From Streptantibioticus_A sp037034305 (lineage in GTDB: Bacteria > Actinomycetota > Actinomycetes > Streptomycetales > Streptomycetaceae), in the NCBI GenBank assembly GCA_037034305.1, contig JBAGJY010000009.1, positions 197,595 through 261,594 of the forward strand: a stretch of 64,000 bases of DNA, read 5' to 3'. Positions 50,391 to 58,623 of this stretch are shown piece after piece. The position numbers were made by a program, and so were the translations under genes. The notes under the pieces are model-generated. The model was not told the DNA's origin, made no database searches, and saw only the letters and a program-made list of their open reading frames with translations. The first letter of the stretch is position 1. Every line of letters starts with the position of its first letter.

Positions 50391-50530
50391 GCCTACCGGG
50401 TGAGCTGTCGGGTTCGGGCCGGAAGTAGCCCTACGGAGTCTCACCGCGTCCTGGCCGACGCGACCTGACTCCGATTCACCCCGGGAACGGTGGTTCCCCG
50501 GCTCCGAGCGTCGGCATCCCCCGTCATGCG
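50391..50530 (-). ncRNA. c-di-AMP riboswitch (ydaO-yuaA type)
   Basis: On the minus strand the conserved segments occur in order: GATGCCGACGCTCGG, CCGGGGAACCACCGTTCCC, GGGGTGAATCGG, then CGTAGGGCTACTTCC, GGCCCGAACCCGACAGCTCACC and GGTAGGCG. These are the hallmark blocks of Streptomyces ydaO elements, which sit upstream of wall-hydrolase genes and reduce expression when c-di-AMP is bound. The 5' boundary is approximate. Confidence 0.93.
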
Positions 50531-50608
50531 TACCGGCGCGTCGAACTCGGCGGTAACCCCCACTGCCATCCGGGCTGGATGATCGACTGCGCGGAGGTTC
50601 GAGGCCTG

Positions 50609-50638
50609 ACCCTAGTAACCAGGTTGTGATCCGTTCAA
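50609..50638 (-). promoter_or_regulatory. Promoter of the riboswitch-NlpC/P60 transcript
   Basis: Minus strand TTGAAC (50633-50638), 18-base spacer, TAGGGT (50609-50614); same -35 and spacer as the paralogue's promoter. Start of transcription expected near 50602. Confidence 0.7.
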
Positions 50639-50758
50639 ATCCTCGCGGGAAAAAAGTTGGCCAGCAGACGAGTTCTTTACGGACACCGCACCGCCGGTGA
50701 CCGCCAATTGACCCACCGTTCCGGGACATTGGGCCGAAAACCGGCCGTACCGACTTTC

Positions 50759-50776
50759 TGTGATGTGCGCCACACA
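50759..50776. promoter_or_regulatory. Crp-like binding site
   Basis: TGTGATGTGCGCCACACA contains GTG(N6)GNCAC, the motif I recall for Streptomyces Crp. It lies about 165 bases upstream of the expected transcript start of the riboswitch-controlled hydrolase. The rest of the 50640-50906 gap is less GC-rich than its surroundings and holds no gene I can support. Confidence 0.5.
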
Positions 50777-50906
50777 ATTGCGCCGAGGCGGCGGTACGCC
50801 CGCCAACTCGCCCCCCGAAAAGCCGCCTTGGATATCGCAAGCCACAAAAACGGACTTCCCCGACGCAATTGGCGAGTCCGGGAAATTCGCTGACCGCCCG
50901 CCGAGG

Positions 50907-52271
50907 TCAGCCGCGGGCGAGTCGGCGCAGCAGCAGCGTGGAGGACACCGGCCGGGCTCCCGCCCTGGCCACCCCGTCGGCCACCTCACGGTCCGCGGAG
51001 ACCACCACCACCGGGCGGCCGGGGGGTTCGGCCCGTACCAGCCGCCGGATCAACTCGTCGGCGGTCTCACCCGGTTTGCTGAACAGCACCCGCACACCGC
51101 GCGGCGGCGCCAGCAGCACCGGCGCCGCCAGCTCGGCCCCGTCGAAGACGCAGGTGACCTCGGCGCCGGTCTGGGCGGCGAGCACGGCGAGGCCGCCCAG
51201 CAGCCGCAGCCGCTGCTTCTCCAACGGCAGCGTGGGGTAACCGGTCTTGGTGACGTTGTAGCCGTCGACCACCACATGCGCCTGGGGCAGCGCCAGCAAC
51301 TGGTCGAGCAGGGCCGGATCGTCCTCGGACAGCGCGCGCCGGGCCACGTCCCGGGGGTTGATCGCACCGGGCGCCACCGCCTCCACGGTGTCCGCCGGAC
51401 GCCCGGAGACCGGCGGCAGCGCCAGTTCGCGGCGGATGCCCTGGGCGGCGTCCAGCACGGTGTCCAGCAGCAGCCGCAGCCGCATGTCCTCCACGCTGCG
51501 CCCCTCGCGCACCGCCCGGCGGCTGGCCTCCAGCGCGGCCTCGGCCTCGGCCAGCCGGGCCCGCAGCCGACGGGCCTCGCCCTCCGCGGCGGCCAGTTCC
51601 GCGGCGGCCGCGGCGCGCGCCTGCACCGCCTCGGTCTCGGCCTTGCGCAGTGCGGCCTGGCCGCGGCGCAGGTCGCTGGTGACGCTGCGCAGCTTGCGCT
51701 GCAGCGACTCGGCCTCCTTGCGGGCCGTCTCCAGCTCGGCGCGGGCGGCCTGCACCTCGGCCTGGGTGGAGCCGCGCAGCCGCGCCAGTTCCTCCTTGAC
51801 CTGCTGGAGTTCGCGGGCGGTCTCCGCGCCGACCTGGTCGGCGTGGGCCCGCTGTGCCTCCTCGCCCGCGGCGGCGACGAGTTTGGGCCATCCCGCGGGA
51901 CGCAGCAGGTAGGCGCCCGCCGCGACGTCGATCGGGTCGGCGGCGGCCGGCGGGGTGCCCGCCTCCAGCGCGGCGGCCAGCTCCGTCTGGGTCTCGCGCA
52001 GCCGCCCGGCGATGCGCTGCCGGAACACCGGATCGGTCTCCAGGGCGGCGGCCAGCGCGTTTCCGGCGAACTTGGCCCGGCGGGAGGGGGTGAACCGGGC
52101 GTACTGCCGTAGCTGCGCGGGAAGTTCCGTCGGGGTCAGCGAGCCGAAGGCCTCGGCCGCTATCGAGACCACCCGGTGGCGCACCCCTTCGGGCAGCGGC
52201 CGGTCGAGCGGCTCGTCAAACCCGGCGGCGCCCTCCGGTTCCGCCTGCGGATTGCCGCCCGTACGCTCCAC
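50907..52271 (-). CDS. NYN-domain protein with central coiled coil
   Basis: A 454-residue protein. An N-terminal helical part is followed by a long Ala/Glu/Arg coiled coil (about 125-270) and a C-terminal NYN (YacP-like) PIN-fold domain starting at VVVDGYNVTKTG. Conserved acids are visible in CVFDGAE and VVSADREVADG, so it is probably an RNase acting in RNA turnover. GTG 52271. The coiled coil may drive oligomerisation. Follows the small zinc-ribbon-like gene by 61 bases. Confidence 0.85.
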   Translation of the reverse strand: MERTGGNPQAEPEGAAGFDEPLDRPLPEGVRHRVVSIAAEAFGSLTPTELPAQLRQYARFTPSRRAKFAGNALAAALETDPVFRQRIAGRLRETQTELAAALEAGTPPAAADPIDVAAGAYLLRPAGWPKLVAAAGEEAQRAHADQVGAETARELQQVKEELARLRGSTQAEVQAARAELETARKEAESLQRKLRSVTSDLRRGQAALRKAETEAVQARAAAAAELAAAEGEARRLRARLAEAEAALEASRRAVREGRSVEDMRLRLLLDTVLDAAQGIRRELALPPVSGRPADTVEAVAPGAINPRDVARRALSEDDPALLDQLLALPQAHVVVDGYNVTKTGYPTLPLEKQRLRLLGGLAVLAAQTGAEVTCVFDGAELAAPVLLAPPRGVRVLFSKPGETADELIRRLVRAEPPGRPVVVVSADREVADGVARAGARPVSSTLLLRRLARG

Positions 52272-52332
52272 CAGTCACTCCCGTCAGTATCCACCCCCGT
52301 CGTACGTCCTCATTGTCCCCGCCCGGGGCGGG

Positions 52333-52587
52333 TCAGACCTGCCCTGGCTCCACGTCGGAGGCCGGGCGGTCCACCAGCTCGACCTGGTCCGCGGCGTTGC
52401 ACCAGCGGCAGCGCACCGATTCCACCGTCTCGCTGAGCACCTCGCGCTCCTCCACCCTGGGATCACCGGCCAGGTCCAGGTGGACGTACTCGACGACCCG
52501 GCTGGAGCGGGTGACGTCGAACCGGGTGAGGTTGCCGCACAGCGTGCAGCGCCACCGGGTCTTGGCCGTCGGCAGTGGGACCGGCAT
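52333..52587 (-). CDS. Small zinc-ribbon-like protein
   Basis: An 84-residue protein with two CxxC pairs (CTLCG near residue 15 and CRWCN near residue 61), spaced as in a zinc ribbon. No function is known. ATG 52587 has GAGG upstream. Probably co-transcribed with the NYN protein, so a link to RNA metabolism is possible but is inference. Confidence 0.75.
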   Translation of the reverse strand: MPVPLPTAKTRWRCTLCGNLTRFDVTRSSRVVEYVHLDLAGDPRVEEREVLSETVESVRCRWCNAADQVELVDRPASDVEPGQV

Positions 52588-52770
52588 CTGTCGTCCTCTT
52601 CTCGGGTCTGCCCAGGGCTCACGGCGGGCAGCGGCTGGTGCTGGCTCAAAGAATGCGGTTGCGCTGCGGGCAACCCTACGGCCTAGCGGCGCGCCCGCGC
52701 TGCGGGAGTGCGGCAGGCCGTCCGGCGAGGCGGCCTATGCCCGTTAGGCCCGTTCCGCCATGATCGGCCT

Positions 52771-53568
52771 ATGCCCGCGCTCCGCAGTGCCACACAGTTC
52801 CTGGGCCAGCTCGCATCCCGGCCGGGGCGCCCGCTGCCGGTGGTCACGTACACGGTGATCGGGCTGTGCGCGGCGGTCTTCGTGGTCGGTCCGATCTCCG
52901 GCCTGGACCCGGCGTACGGCTCCGGGCAGGCGCAGCTGTGCGCGCAGGCGCTGTACTTCGACCGCTGGGGGGTGATCCCCAGCGAGCTGTGGCACGGTCC
53001 GCTGCACACCGCCACGCTGGGGCTGCCGCCCGGCTGCCACGTACCACCGGGGCGGGTGAAGGTGCCGATGCTGTCGGTGCTGACCGCGCTGTTCGTGCAC
53101 GGCGGCTGGCCGCACCTGCTGGGCAACATGCTGTTCCTGGCGGTCTTCGGCGCCGGGGTCGAGCAGCGGATGGGGCGCTGGCGGTTCGCGCTGTTCTACC
53201 TGGCGGCCGGGTACCTGGCCACGTTCGGCTACGCGCTCGGCCACGCCCGTTCCGGGCAGACGCTGGTGGGCGCCTCGGGGGCGATCGCGGGGGTGCTCGG
53301 CGGCTACCTCTACCTGTATCCGAAGGCCCGGGTGACCAGCCTCTTCCCGTTCCTGATGGGGCTGCCGCTGCGCTTCCCCGCCTGGCTGGTGCTGGGCTTG
53401 TGGTTCGTGCTCCAGTGGCTGTCGACGCGCATTCCGCAGCACGGTCCGGGCGTCGCGTACCTCGCGCACGTCATCGGGTTCGCGTTCGGGTTCGGGTGTA
53501 CGTGGCTGTGCTTCCGGTCCCCCAGGGCCCGGCTCACCGGGCCGCTCGATCCGCCGCGCAGCGCCTAA
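52771..53568 (+). CDS. Rhomboid-family intramembrane serine protease
   Basis: A 265-residue membrane protein with about six to seven hydrophobic segments. The catalytic Ser is in GASGAIAGVLGGY and the catalytic His in AHVIGFAFGF; FVHGGWPHLLGNMLFL supplies the usual HxxxN oxyanion residues. ATG 52771 is taken as start; a weak CATGAT box 6 bases before it fits the leaderless pattern. Confidence 0.92.
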   Translation: MPALRSATQFLGQLASRPGRPLPVVTYTVIGLCAAVFVVGPISGLDPAYGSGQAQLCAQALYFDRWGVIPSELWHGPLHTATLGLPPGCHVPPGRVKVPMLSVLTALFVHGGWPHLLGNMLFLAVFGAGVEQRMGRWRFALFYLAAGYLATFGYALGHARSGQTLVGASGAIAGVLGGYLYLYPKARVTSLFPFLMGLPLRFPAWLVLGLWFVLQWLSTRIPQHGPGVAYLAHVIGFAFGFGCTWLCFRSPRARLTGPLDPPRSA

Positions 53569-53607
53569 GCTGACCGCACAGGCCGCGACCCGAGGAGACA
53601 GCCAGCC

Positions 53608-53889
53608 GTGATCACCGCGATCGTGCTCATCAAGACCGACGTCGACCGTATCCCCGAGATCGCCGAGTCGATCGCCGCGCTGGAGCACGTGAGCGAGGTC
53701 TACTCGGTCACCGGCACCTACGACCTGGTCGCGATGGTGCGGGTGGCCCGGCACGACGACCTCGCGGACGTCATCCCGGGCCGGATCAGCAAGATCCCCG
53801 GTGTCGCCGCCACCGACACCCACGTGGCGTTCCGCACGTACTCCCAGCACGACCTGGAAGCGGCGTTCGCCATCGGCCTGGAGGGCTGA
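53608..53889 (+). CDS. Stand-alone Lrp/AsnC ligand-binding (RAM) domain protein
   Basis: A 93-residue protein made only of the AsnC C-terminal domain (TAIVLIKTDVDRIPEI; YDLVAMVRV; VHAFRTYS-like segment near the end). The DNA-binding helix-turn-helix of Lrp is missing, so it probably senses an amino acid and acts through another protein or as an oligomer. GTG 53608 with GAGGAGA upstream. Common single-copy gene in actinobacteria; convergent with the aminotransferase, 13 bases apart. Confidence 0.9.
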   Translation: MITAIVLIKTDVDRIPEIAESIAALEHVSEVYSVTGTYDLVAMVRVARHDDLADVIPGRISKIPGVAATDTHVAFRTYSQHDLEAAFAIGLEG

Positions 53890-53902
53890 CCGCGCCGACC
53901 GG

Positions 53903-55321
53903 TCAGCCGCGGTCCGGCACGCGACGCCGTTCCCCGCCGCGGTGGTCGCGCCCCGCTCGCCCGCCCTCGGCGGGGAGCGGCCCCTCACCGTCCCTGACCA
54001 GCTCCGCCACCGCGCCGAGGAAACGTTCCACGTGCTCGTCGGGGGTACCGGCGCCGAAGCTGACCCGGATGGCGTTGAGCGAGGGGGTACCGCCGCGCGG
54101 CTGGGGGGACTCCTGCGGCTCCCCCTCCGGCGCACCGCACTCCCCCTCCGCGTCCGGCTCACCGCCGAGCAGCGCGCGGACCAGCGGGTGCGCGCAGAAC
54201 AGTCCGTCGCGCACCCCGATGCCGTACCGCGCGGAGAGCGCCGCGGCGAAGCGCGAGCTGTCCCAGCCCTGGACCACGAACGAGATCACGCCCACCCGCT
54301 CGGCCCGCCCGCCGAACAGCGAGAGCACCTTGACCCGCGGGATCCGCGCCAACCCGGTCAGCACCCGGTTGACCAGCGCCCGCTCGCGGGCGACCAGCGG
54401 GCCGAACCCGGCCTCGGTCAGCGCACGGCAGGCGGAGGCGATGGCGTACGCGCCGATCACGTTCGGCGAACCGGCCTCGTGCCGGGCGGCCGTGGTGTGC
54501 CACTCGACGTCCACCCCGCCGTCGGCGCGCCGGACGACCTTCCTGCTGGCGCCGCCGCCCGCCAGGTACGGCTCGGCGGCCCGCAGCCAGTCGGCGCGTC
54601 CGGCCAGCACCCCTGCGCCGAACGGCGCGTAGAGCTTGTGCCCGGACAACGCCACGTAGTCCACGTCCAACTCGGCGATGTCCACCGGGTGGTGGGGGGC
54701 GAGCTGTGCGGCGTCCAGCACGATTCGGGCCCCGTGCGCGTGCGCGGCGGCGGCGAGTTCGCGTACCGGCCACAGTTCACCGGTGACGTTGGAGGCGCCG
54801 GTCACGCAGACCAGGGCCGGGCCGTACGGTGCCCGTTCCGCCAGCGCGCGCTCCAGGGCGTCGACCGCCTCGTGCGGGGTGCGGGGGGCGTCGAGGTAGG
54901 TGACGGCGCCGGAGCGCCAGGGCAGCAGCGCGGCGTGGTGCTCGGTTTCGAAGACGAACACCCGGGTGCCGGGCGGGGTCGCGGCGGCGAGCAGGTTGAG
55001 CGAGTCGGTGGTGGAGCGGGTGAACACCAGCTGGTCGTCCGGGCGGCAGCCGAGGAACTCAGCGACGGTCGCCCGGCTCTGCTCGAAAAGGTCGGTGGAC
55101 AACTGGGAGAGATATCCGGCGCCCCGGTGGACGCTGCCGTAGTACGGCGCGTATCCGGCCACGTCGTCCCAGACCCGCTGCAACGCGGGGGCGCTGGCCG
55201 CGTAATCCAGTGCGGCATAGGTGACTTCGCCCCCGCTTGCCAGCGGCACGAGTACATCACGGCCGAGAACGGGCAGCGGGTCACAAATGGTCTGTTCGAC
55301 GGCAGAGTTGAGCACGGGCAT
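53903..55321 (-). CDS. Class V aminotransferase (cysteine desulfurase-like), SAM-IV controlled
   Basis: A 472-residue PLP enzyme of the NifS/CsdA fold. The PLP lysine lies in SGHKLYAPFG, with ETEHHAALLP (His stacking on PLP), DAAQLAPHHPVD and TRSTTDSLNLLA as expected. A Gly/Glu/Pro-rich insert of about 30 residues sits near residue 405 and the C-terminus is an Arg/Gly-rich tail. ATG 55321 has GGGAGAT upstream. The SAM-IV riboswitch in its leader implies a role in sulfur or methionine metabolism rather than generic Fe-S assembly. Confidence 0.87.
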   Translation of the reverse strand: MPVLNSAVEQTICDPLPVLGRDVLVPLASGGEVTYAALDYAASAPALQRVWDDVAGYAPYYGSVHRGAGYLSQLSTDLFEQSRATVAEFLGCRPDDQLVFTRSTTDSLNLLAAATPPGTRVFVFETEHHAALLPWRSGAVTYLDAPRTPHEAVDALERALAERAPYGPALVCVTGASNVTGELWPVRELAAAAHAHGARIVLDAAQLAPHHPVDIAELDVDYVALSGHKLYAPFGAGVLAGRADWLRAAEPYLAGGGASRKVVRRADGGVDVEWHTTAARHEAGSPNVIGAYAIASACRALTEAGFGPLVARERALVNRVLTGLARIPRVKVLSLFGGRAERVGVISFVVQGWDSSRFAAALSARYGIGVRDGLFCAHPLVRALLGGEPDAEGECGAPEGEPQESPQPRGGTPSLNAIRVSFGAGTPDEHVERFLGAVAELVRDGEGPLPAEGGRAGRDHRGGERRRVPDRG

Positions 55322-55457
55322 GGCGAAATCTCCCTGGAGGGGCAAGCGGTGGTACGAGGCGAGGCCTCGGGAAAATGGGAAAAAGGGGCCGAGCGGCCCT
55401 ATCGCATTCGCTTGCTCACAGAAACTCCCGCGATAACCAGGACCCCCTGGATTCGCG

Positions 55458-55578
55458 AGGGTCCGCGCTTGCCGTAGACCTCGTTGCCTACAGCCTGGTC
55501 ATCACCCGGGGCACCCCGCCACGGACGGAGGGTTGCCGGACAGCAAGCCGGGGCATTTTCGCTGTCGCTCGTGACCTT
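55458..55578 (-). ncRNA. SAM-IV riboswitch
   Basis: On the minus strand: GGTCACGAGCGACAGCG, CCCCGGCTTGCTG, CCGGCAACCCTCC, GGCGGGGTGCCCCGGGTGA, TGACCAGG, then a variable arm and GCAAGCGCGGACC. These blocks match the Streptomyces SAM-IV (SAM-I-like core with a 3' pseudoknot arm). A TACACT -10 box at 55586-55591 puts the transcript start at the 5' edge of the element. Confidence 0.9.
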
Positions 55579-55608
55579 GGCCAGGAGTGTAGCAGCCTGT
55601 GCTGCCCG

Positions 55609-55668
55609 GGGGCTCCGCCGAGGGTTGGGGGCGGAGCCCCTGGAAGGGGTTCGGGGGCGAAGCCCCGA
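55609..55668 (-). terminator. GC-rich hairpins after trpD
   Basis: GGGGC-GAA-GCCCC (about 55654-55666) and, beyond it, GGGGGCTCCGCC pairing with GGCGGAGCCCCT. They lie just past the trpD stop and before the SAM-IV transcript, so they should end trpD transcription. Confidence 0.6.
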
Positions 55669-55674
55669 TGGCGG

Positions 55675-56739
55675 CTACCGGTTGCTGGCCGCCACCCAGC
55701 GGTCGAGGGTCCGCTGGGCGGCCCCGGAGTCGATGGACTCCGCGGCCTTCGCCATGGCCGCGGCCACGCCGTCCGTCAAGGACCCCTCGCCCGGCGTCAG
55801 GGCGACGAGGGCGGCGGCCGAGTTCAGCAGTACCGCGTCCCGGACGGGACCCCGCTCACCCGCCAGCACACGCCGCGCCACCTCCGCGTTGTACGCGGCG
55901 TCCGCGCCCCGCAGCGCCTCGACCGGCACCAGGTCGAGACCGACGTCCCGGGGGTCGAACGGAACCTGGTCGACCTTGCCGTCCCGGACCACCCACACCT
56001 GCGACGTCGCCGTGGTGGTCAGCTCGTCGAGGCCGTCGTCGCCGCGGAAGACCAGCGCGGAGGAGCCGCGGTCGGCCAGCACCCCGGCCATGATCGGCGC
56101 CATGCGGGCGTCCGCGACGCCGGTGGCCTGGGCCCGTACCCGGGCCGGATTGGTCAGCGGGCCGAGGAAGTTGAACGCGGTGGGGATGCCCAACTCCCGT
56201 CTGGCGCGGGCCACATGGCGCAGCGCGGGATGGAACTTCACCGCGAAGCAGAACGTGATGCCCGCCTCCTGCGCGACCTCGACCACCCGCTCCGGCGACA
56301 GCTCCAGGTTGACGCCGAGCCGCTCCAGCACGTCGGAGGCCCCGCTGGCGGAGGAGGCGGAACGGTTGCCGTGCTTGACCACCTTCGCGCCCGTACCGGC
56401 CACCACGATGGCCGACATGGTCGAGATGTTGACCGTCCTGGCCCGGTCCCCGCCGGTGCCGACGATGTCCACCGAGGGGCCCGGAACCTCGATGAGCCGG
56501 GCGTGCTCGTACATCGTGCGGACGATGCCGGACAGTTCCTCGACCGTCTCGCCCTTGGCACGCAGCGCCACCGCGAACCCGGCGATCTGGGCGTCGCTCG
56601 CCTCGCCGCTCATGATCCGGTCCATCGCCCAGGCGGTGACGTCCGCGGACAGGTCGCGGCCCGCCAGCAGGTCGCTCAGCACGTCCGGCCAGCTGCGTGC
56701 CGCCACGGTCTCGCCTCCGGCTGGGGTCTGGGCGTTCAT
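55675..56739 (-). CDS. trpD: Anthranilate phosphoribosyltransferase
   Basis: Transfers the phosphoribosyl group of PRPP to anthranilate, the second tryptophan-specific step. The 354-residue enzyme has the PRPP motif VGTGGDRARTVNIST (about 92-106), KHGNRSASSASGASDVLE and NFLGPLTNPAR. ATG 56739 has AGGAG 8 bases upstream. Far from trpE in this window and with no attenuator seen, so regulated separately. Confidence 0.96.
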   Translation of the reverse strand: MNAQTPAGGETVAARSWPDVLSDLLAGRDLSADVTAWAMDRIMSGEASDAQIAGFAVALRAKGETVEELSGIVRTMYEHARLIEVPGPSVDIVGTGGDRARTVNISTMSAIVVAGTGAKVVKHGNRSASSASGASDVLERLGVNLELSPERVVEVAQEAGITFCFAVKFHPALRHVARARRELGIPTAFNFLGPLTNPARVRAQATGVADARMAPIMAGVLADRGSSALVFRGDDGLDELTTTATSQVWVVRDGKVDQVPFDPRDVGLDLVPVEALRGADAAYNAEVARRVLAGERGPVRDAVLLNSAAALVALTPGEGSLTDGVAAAMAKAAESIDSGAAQRTLDRWVAASNR

Positions 56740-56897
56740 GGTCCACGCTCCTGGCGGTCGACGCTCTGGCTTCCGGTACCTTCCGGACACCCCTGAGCCT
56801 ATCGGCGCGCCGAGGTCACGCGGGCCCCGCGCCCGCAGTGCGGACACACCGCAACGGACGAGGGCGGGCCGGGACGCGGTGGACCGCGCCGGGATGG

Positions 56898-56946
56898 CCA
56901 GGACCCCGGCCCGGTCCCTGTGGCGGGGACCGGACCGGGGTCCTGG
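56898..56946 (-). terminator. Strong terminator of the ctaE-qcrCAB operon
   Basis: Long hairpin: CCAGGACCCCGG ... CCGGGGTCCTGG with an inner GGTCCC/GGGACC stem, 33 bases past the qcrB stop. Confidence 0.85.
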
Positions 56947-56979
56947 TCTGTGGCGATCAGTGCCGGTTGACGGCGTCGA

Positions 56980-58623
56980 TCAGTGGTGGCCGTGGCCGCT
57001 GGTGATCTCGGCGTGCTCGGCCGCGGTCGGCTTGGGGATCTGCGCCCCCTCGCCGTACACCGCGCGCGACAGCCTGGCGCGCAGCTTGGTCTTGCGGTCC
57101 AGCTTGCGCTCCACACCGTTCTCGTCGACCTCGGGGCCGAACTCGAGCGGCTTGGGCTGCTCGTGGGCGGTGAGGGTGTGCAACTGCTCCTGCGGCAGCT
57201 GCTCGTGGACCTCGATGAACTCACCGTGCGGCAGCCGCTTGATGACACCGGTCTCCCGGCCGTGCAGCACCTTGTCGCGGTCACGGTGCTGCAGACCCAG
57301 GCAGATCCGCTTGGTGATCACGAACGTCAGGAACGGCACCAGGAAGAAGCCGATGCGGACGCTCCAGGTGATGGCGTTGATCGACAGGTGGAAGTGGGTC
57401 GCCCACAGGTCGTTTCCACCACCCACCAGCAGGATCAGGTACCAGGAGATCCACGCGGCGCCGAAGGCGGTGCGCACCGGGCGGTTGCGCGGCCGGTCCA
57501 GGATGTGGTGCTCGCGGTCGTCACCGGTGACCCAGGCCTCGATGAACGGCCAGACGGCGATCGTCACCAGCACCAGCGGGAAGATGACCAGCGGGATGAA
57601 CACACCCAGCTGCAGGGTGTGGCCCCACAGGTTGATCTCCCAGCCCGGCATGACACGGATCAGGCCTTCGGAGAAGCCCATGTACCAGTCAGGCTGCGCA
57701 CCGGTGGACACCTGGTCCGGCCGGTACGGGCCGAACGCCCAGATCGGGTTGATCGTGGCGATCGCCGCGATGGCCGCGATGACACCGAAGACCAGGAAGA
57801 AGAAGCCGCCCGCCTTCGCCATGTACACCGGCAGCAGCGGCATGCCGACCACGTTCTTGTTGGTGCGGCCGGGGCCCGCCCACTGCGTGTGCTTGTGGTA
57901 GAAGACCAGGATCAGGTGGCCCACCAGCAGCGCGGCCATGATGCCCGGCAGCAGCAGGATGTGGATCGTGTAGAAGCGCGAGACGAAGTCGTGCCCGGGG
58001 AACTCGCCGCCGAACAGGAACATCTGCAGGTAGGTCCCGACGATCGGGACCGACAGGATCGCGCCCTCCATGAACCGGACACCGGTACCCGACAACAGGT
58101 CGTCCGGCAGCGAGTAACCGGTGAAACCGGTGAACATGCCGAGGACCAGCAGCAGGAAGCCGAACACCCAGTTGACCTCACGCGGCTTGCGGAACGCGCC
58201 GGTGAAGAACACCCGCATCATGTGCACGAGCATCGCGGCCACGAAGACCAGCGCCGCCCAGTGGTGGATCTGACGGATCAGCAGACCACCGCGCACCTCG
58301 AAGCTGATGTGCATGGTCGACTCGAAGGCCTCCGACATGCGGATGCCCTGGAGCGGTACGTAGGGGCCGTTGTAGACGACCTCCTGCATGCTCGGGTGGA
58401 AGAACAGCGTCAGGTACACACCCGTGAGGATGATGATGACGAAGCTGTAGAGCGAGACCTCACCGAGCATGAAGGACCAGTGGTCCGGGAAGATCTTGCG
58501 CATGTTGGCCTTGGCGAGGCCGTAGATGCCCAGCCTGCCGTCCGCCCAGTCCGCCAGCCGCTCACCGGCCGGGGCCTTCCCCCGCCGTGCGGAGGCGTTC
58601 ACCTCATGGCTTGCAGTGCTCAT
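56980..58623 (-). CDS. qcrB: Cytochrome bc1 complex cytochrome b subunit QcrB
   Basis: Menaquinol-oxidising haem b subunit of the actinobacterial bc1-aa3 supercomplex. The 547 residues contain eight or more membrane helices; haem-ligand histidines lie in RQIHHWAALVF, LVHMMR, FYTIHILLLPG and LLVGHLI. The C-terminal extension past about residue 430 is longer than in proteobacterial cytochrome b, as usual for actinobacteria. ATG 58623 overlaps the qcrA stop (ATGA). Confidence 0.96.
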   Translation of the reverse strand: MSTASHEVNASARRGKAPAGERLADWADGRLGIYGLAKANMRKIFPDHWSFMLGEVSLYSFVIIILTGVYLTLFFHPSMQEVVYNGPYVPLQGIRMSEAFESTMHISFEVRGGLLIRQIHHWAALVFVAAMLVHMMRVFFTGAFRKPREVNWVFGFLLLVLGMFTGFTGYSLPDDLLSGTGVRFMEGAILSVPIVGTYLQMFLFGGEFPGHDFVSRFYTIHILLLPGIMAALLVGHLILVFYHKHTQWAGPGRTNKNVVGMPLLPVYMAKAGGFFFLVFGVIAAIAAIATINPIWAFGPYRPDQVSTGAQPDWYMGFSEGLIRVMPGWEINLWGHTLQLGVFIPLVIFPLVLVTIAVWPFIEAWVTGDDREHHILDRPRNRPVRTAFGAAWISWYLILLVGGGNDLWATHFHLSINAITWSVRIGFFLVPFLTFVITKRICLGLQHRDRDKVLHGRETGVIKRLPHGEFIEVHEQLPQEQLHTLTAHEQPKPLEFGPEVDENGVERKLDRKTKLRARLSRAVYGEGAQIPKPTAAEHAEITSGHGHH

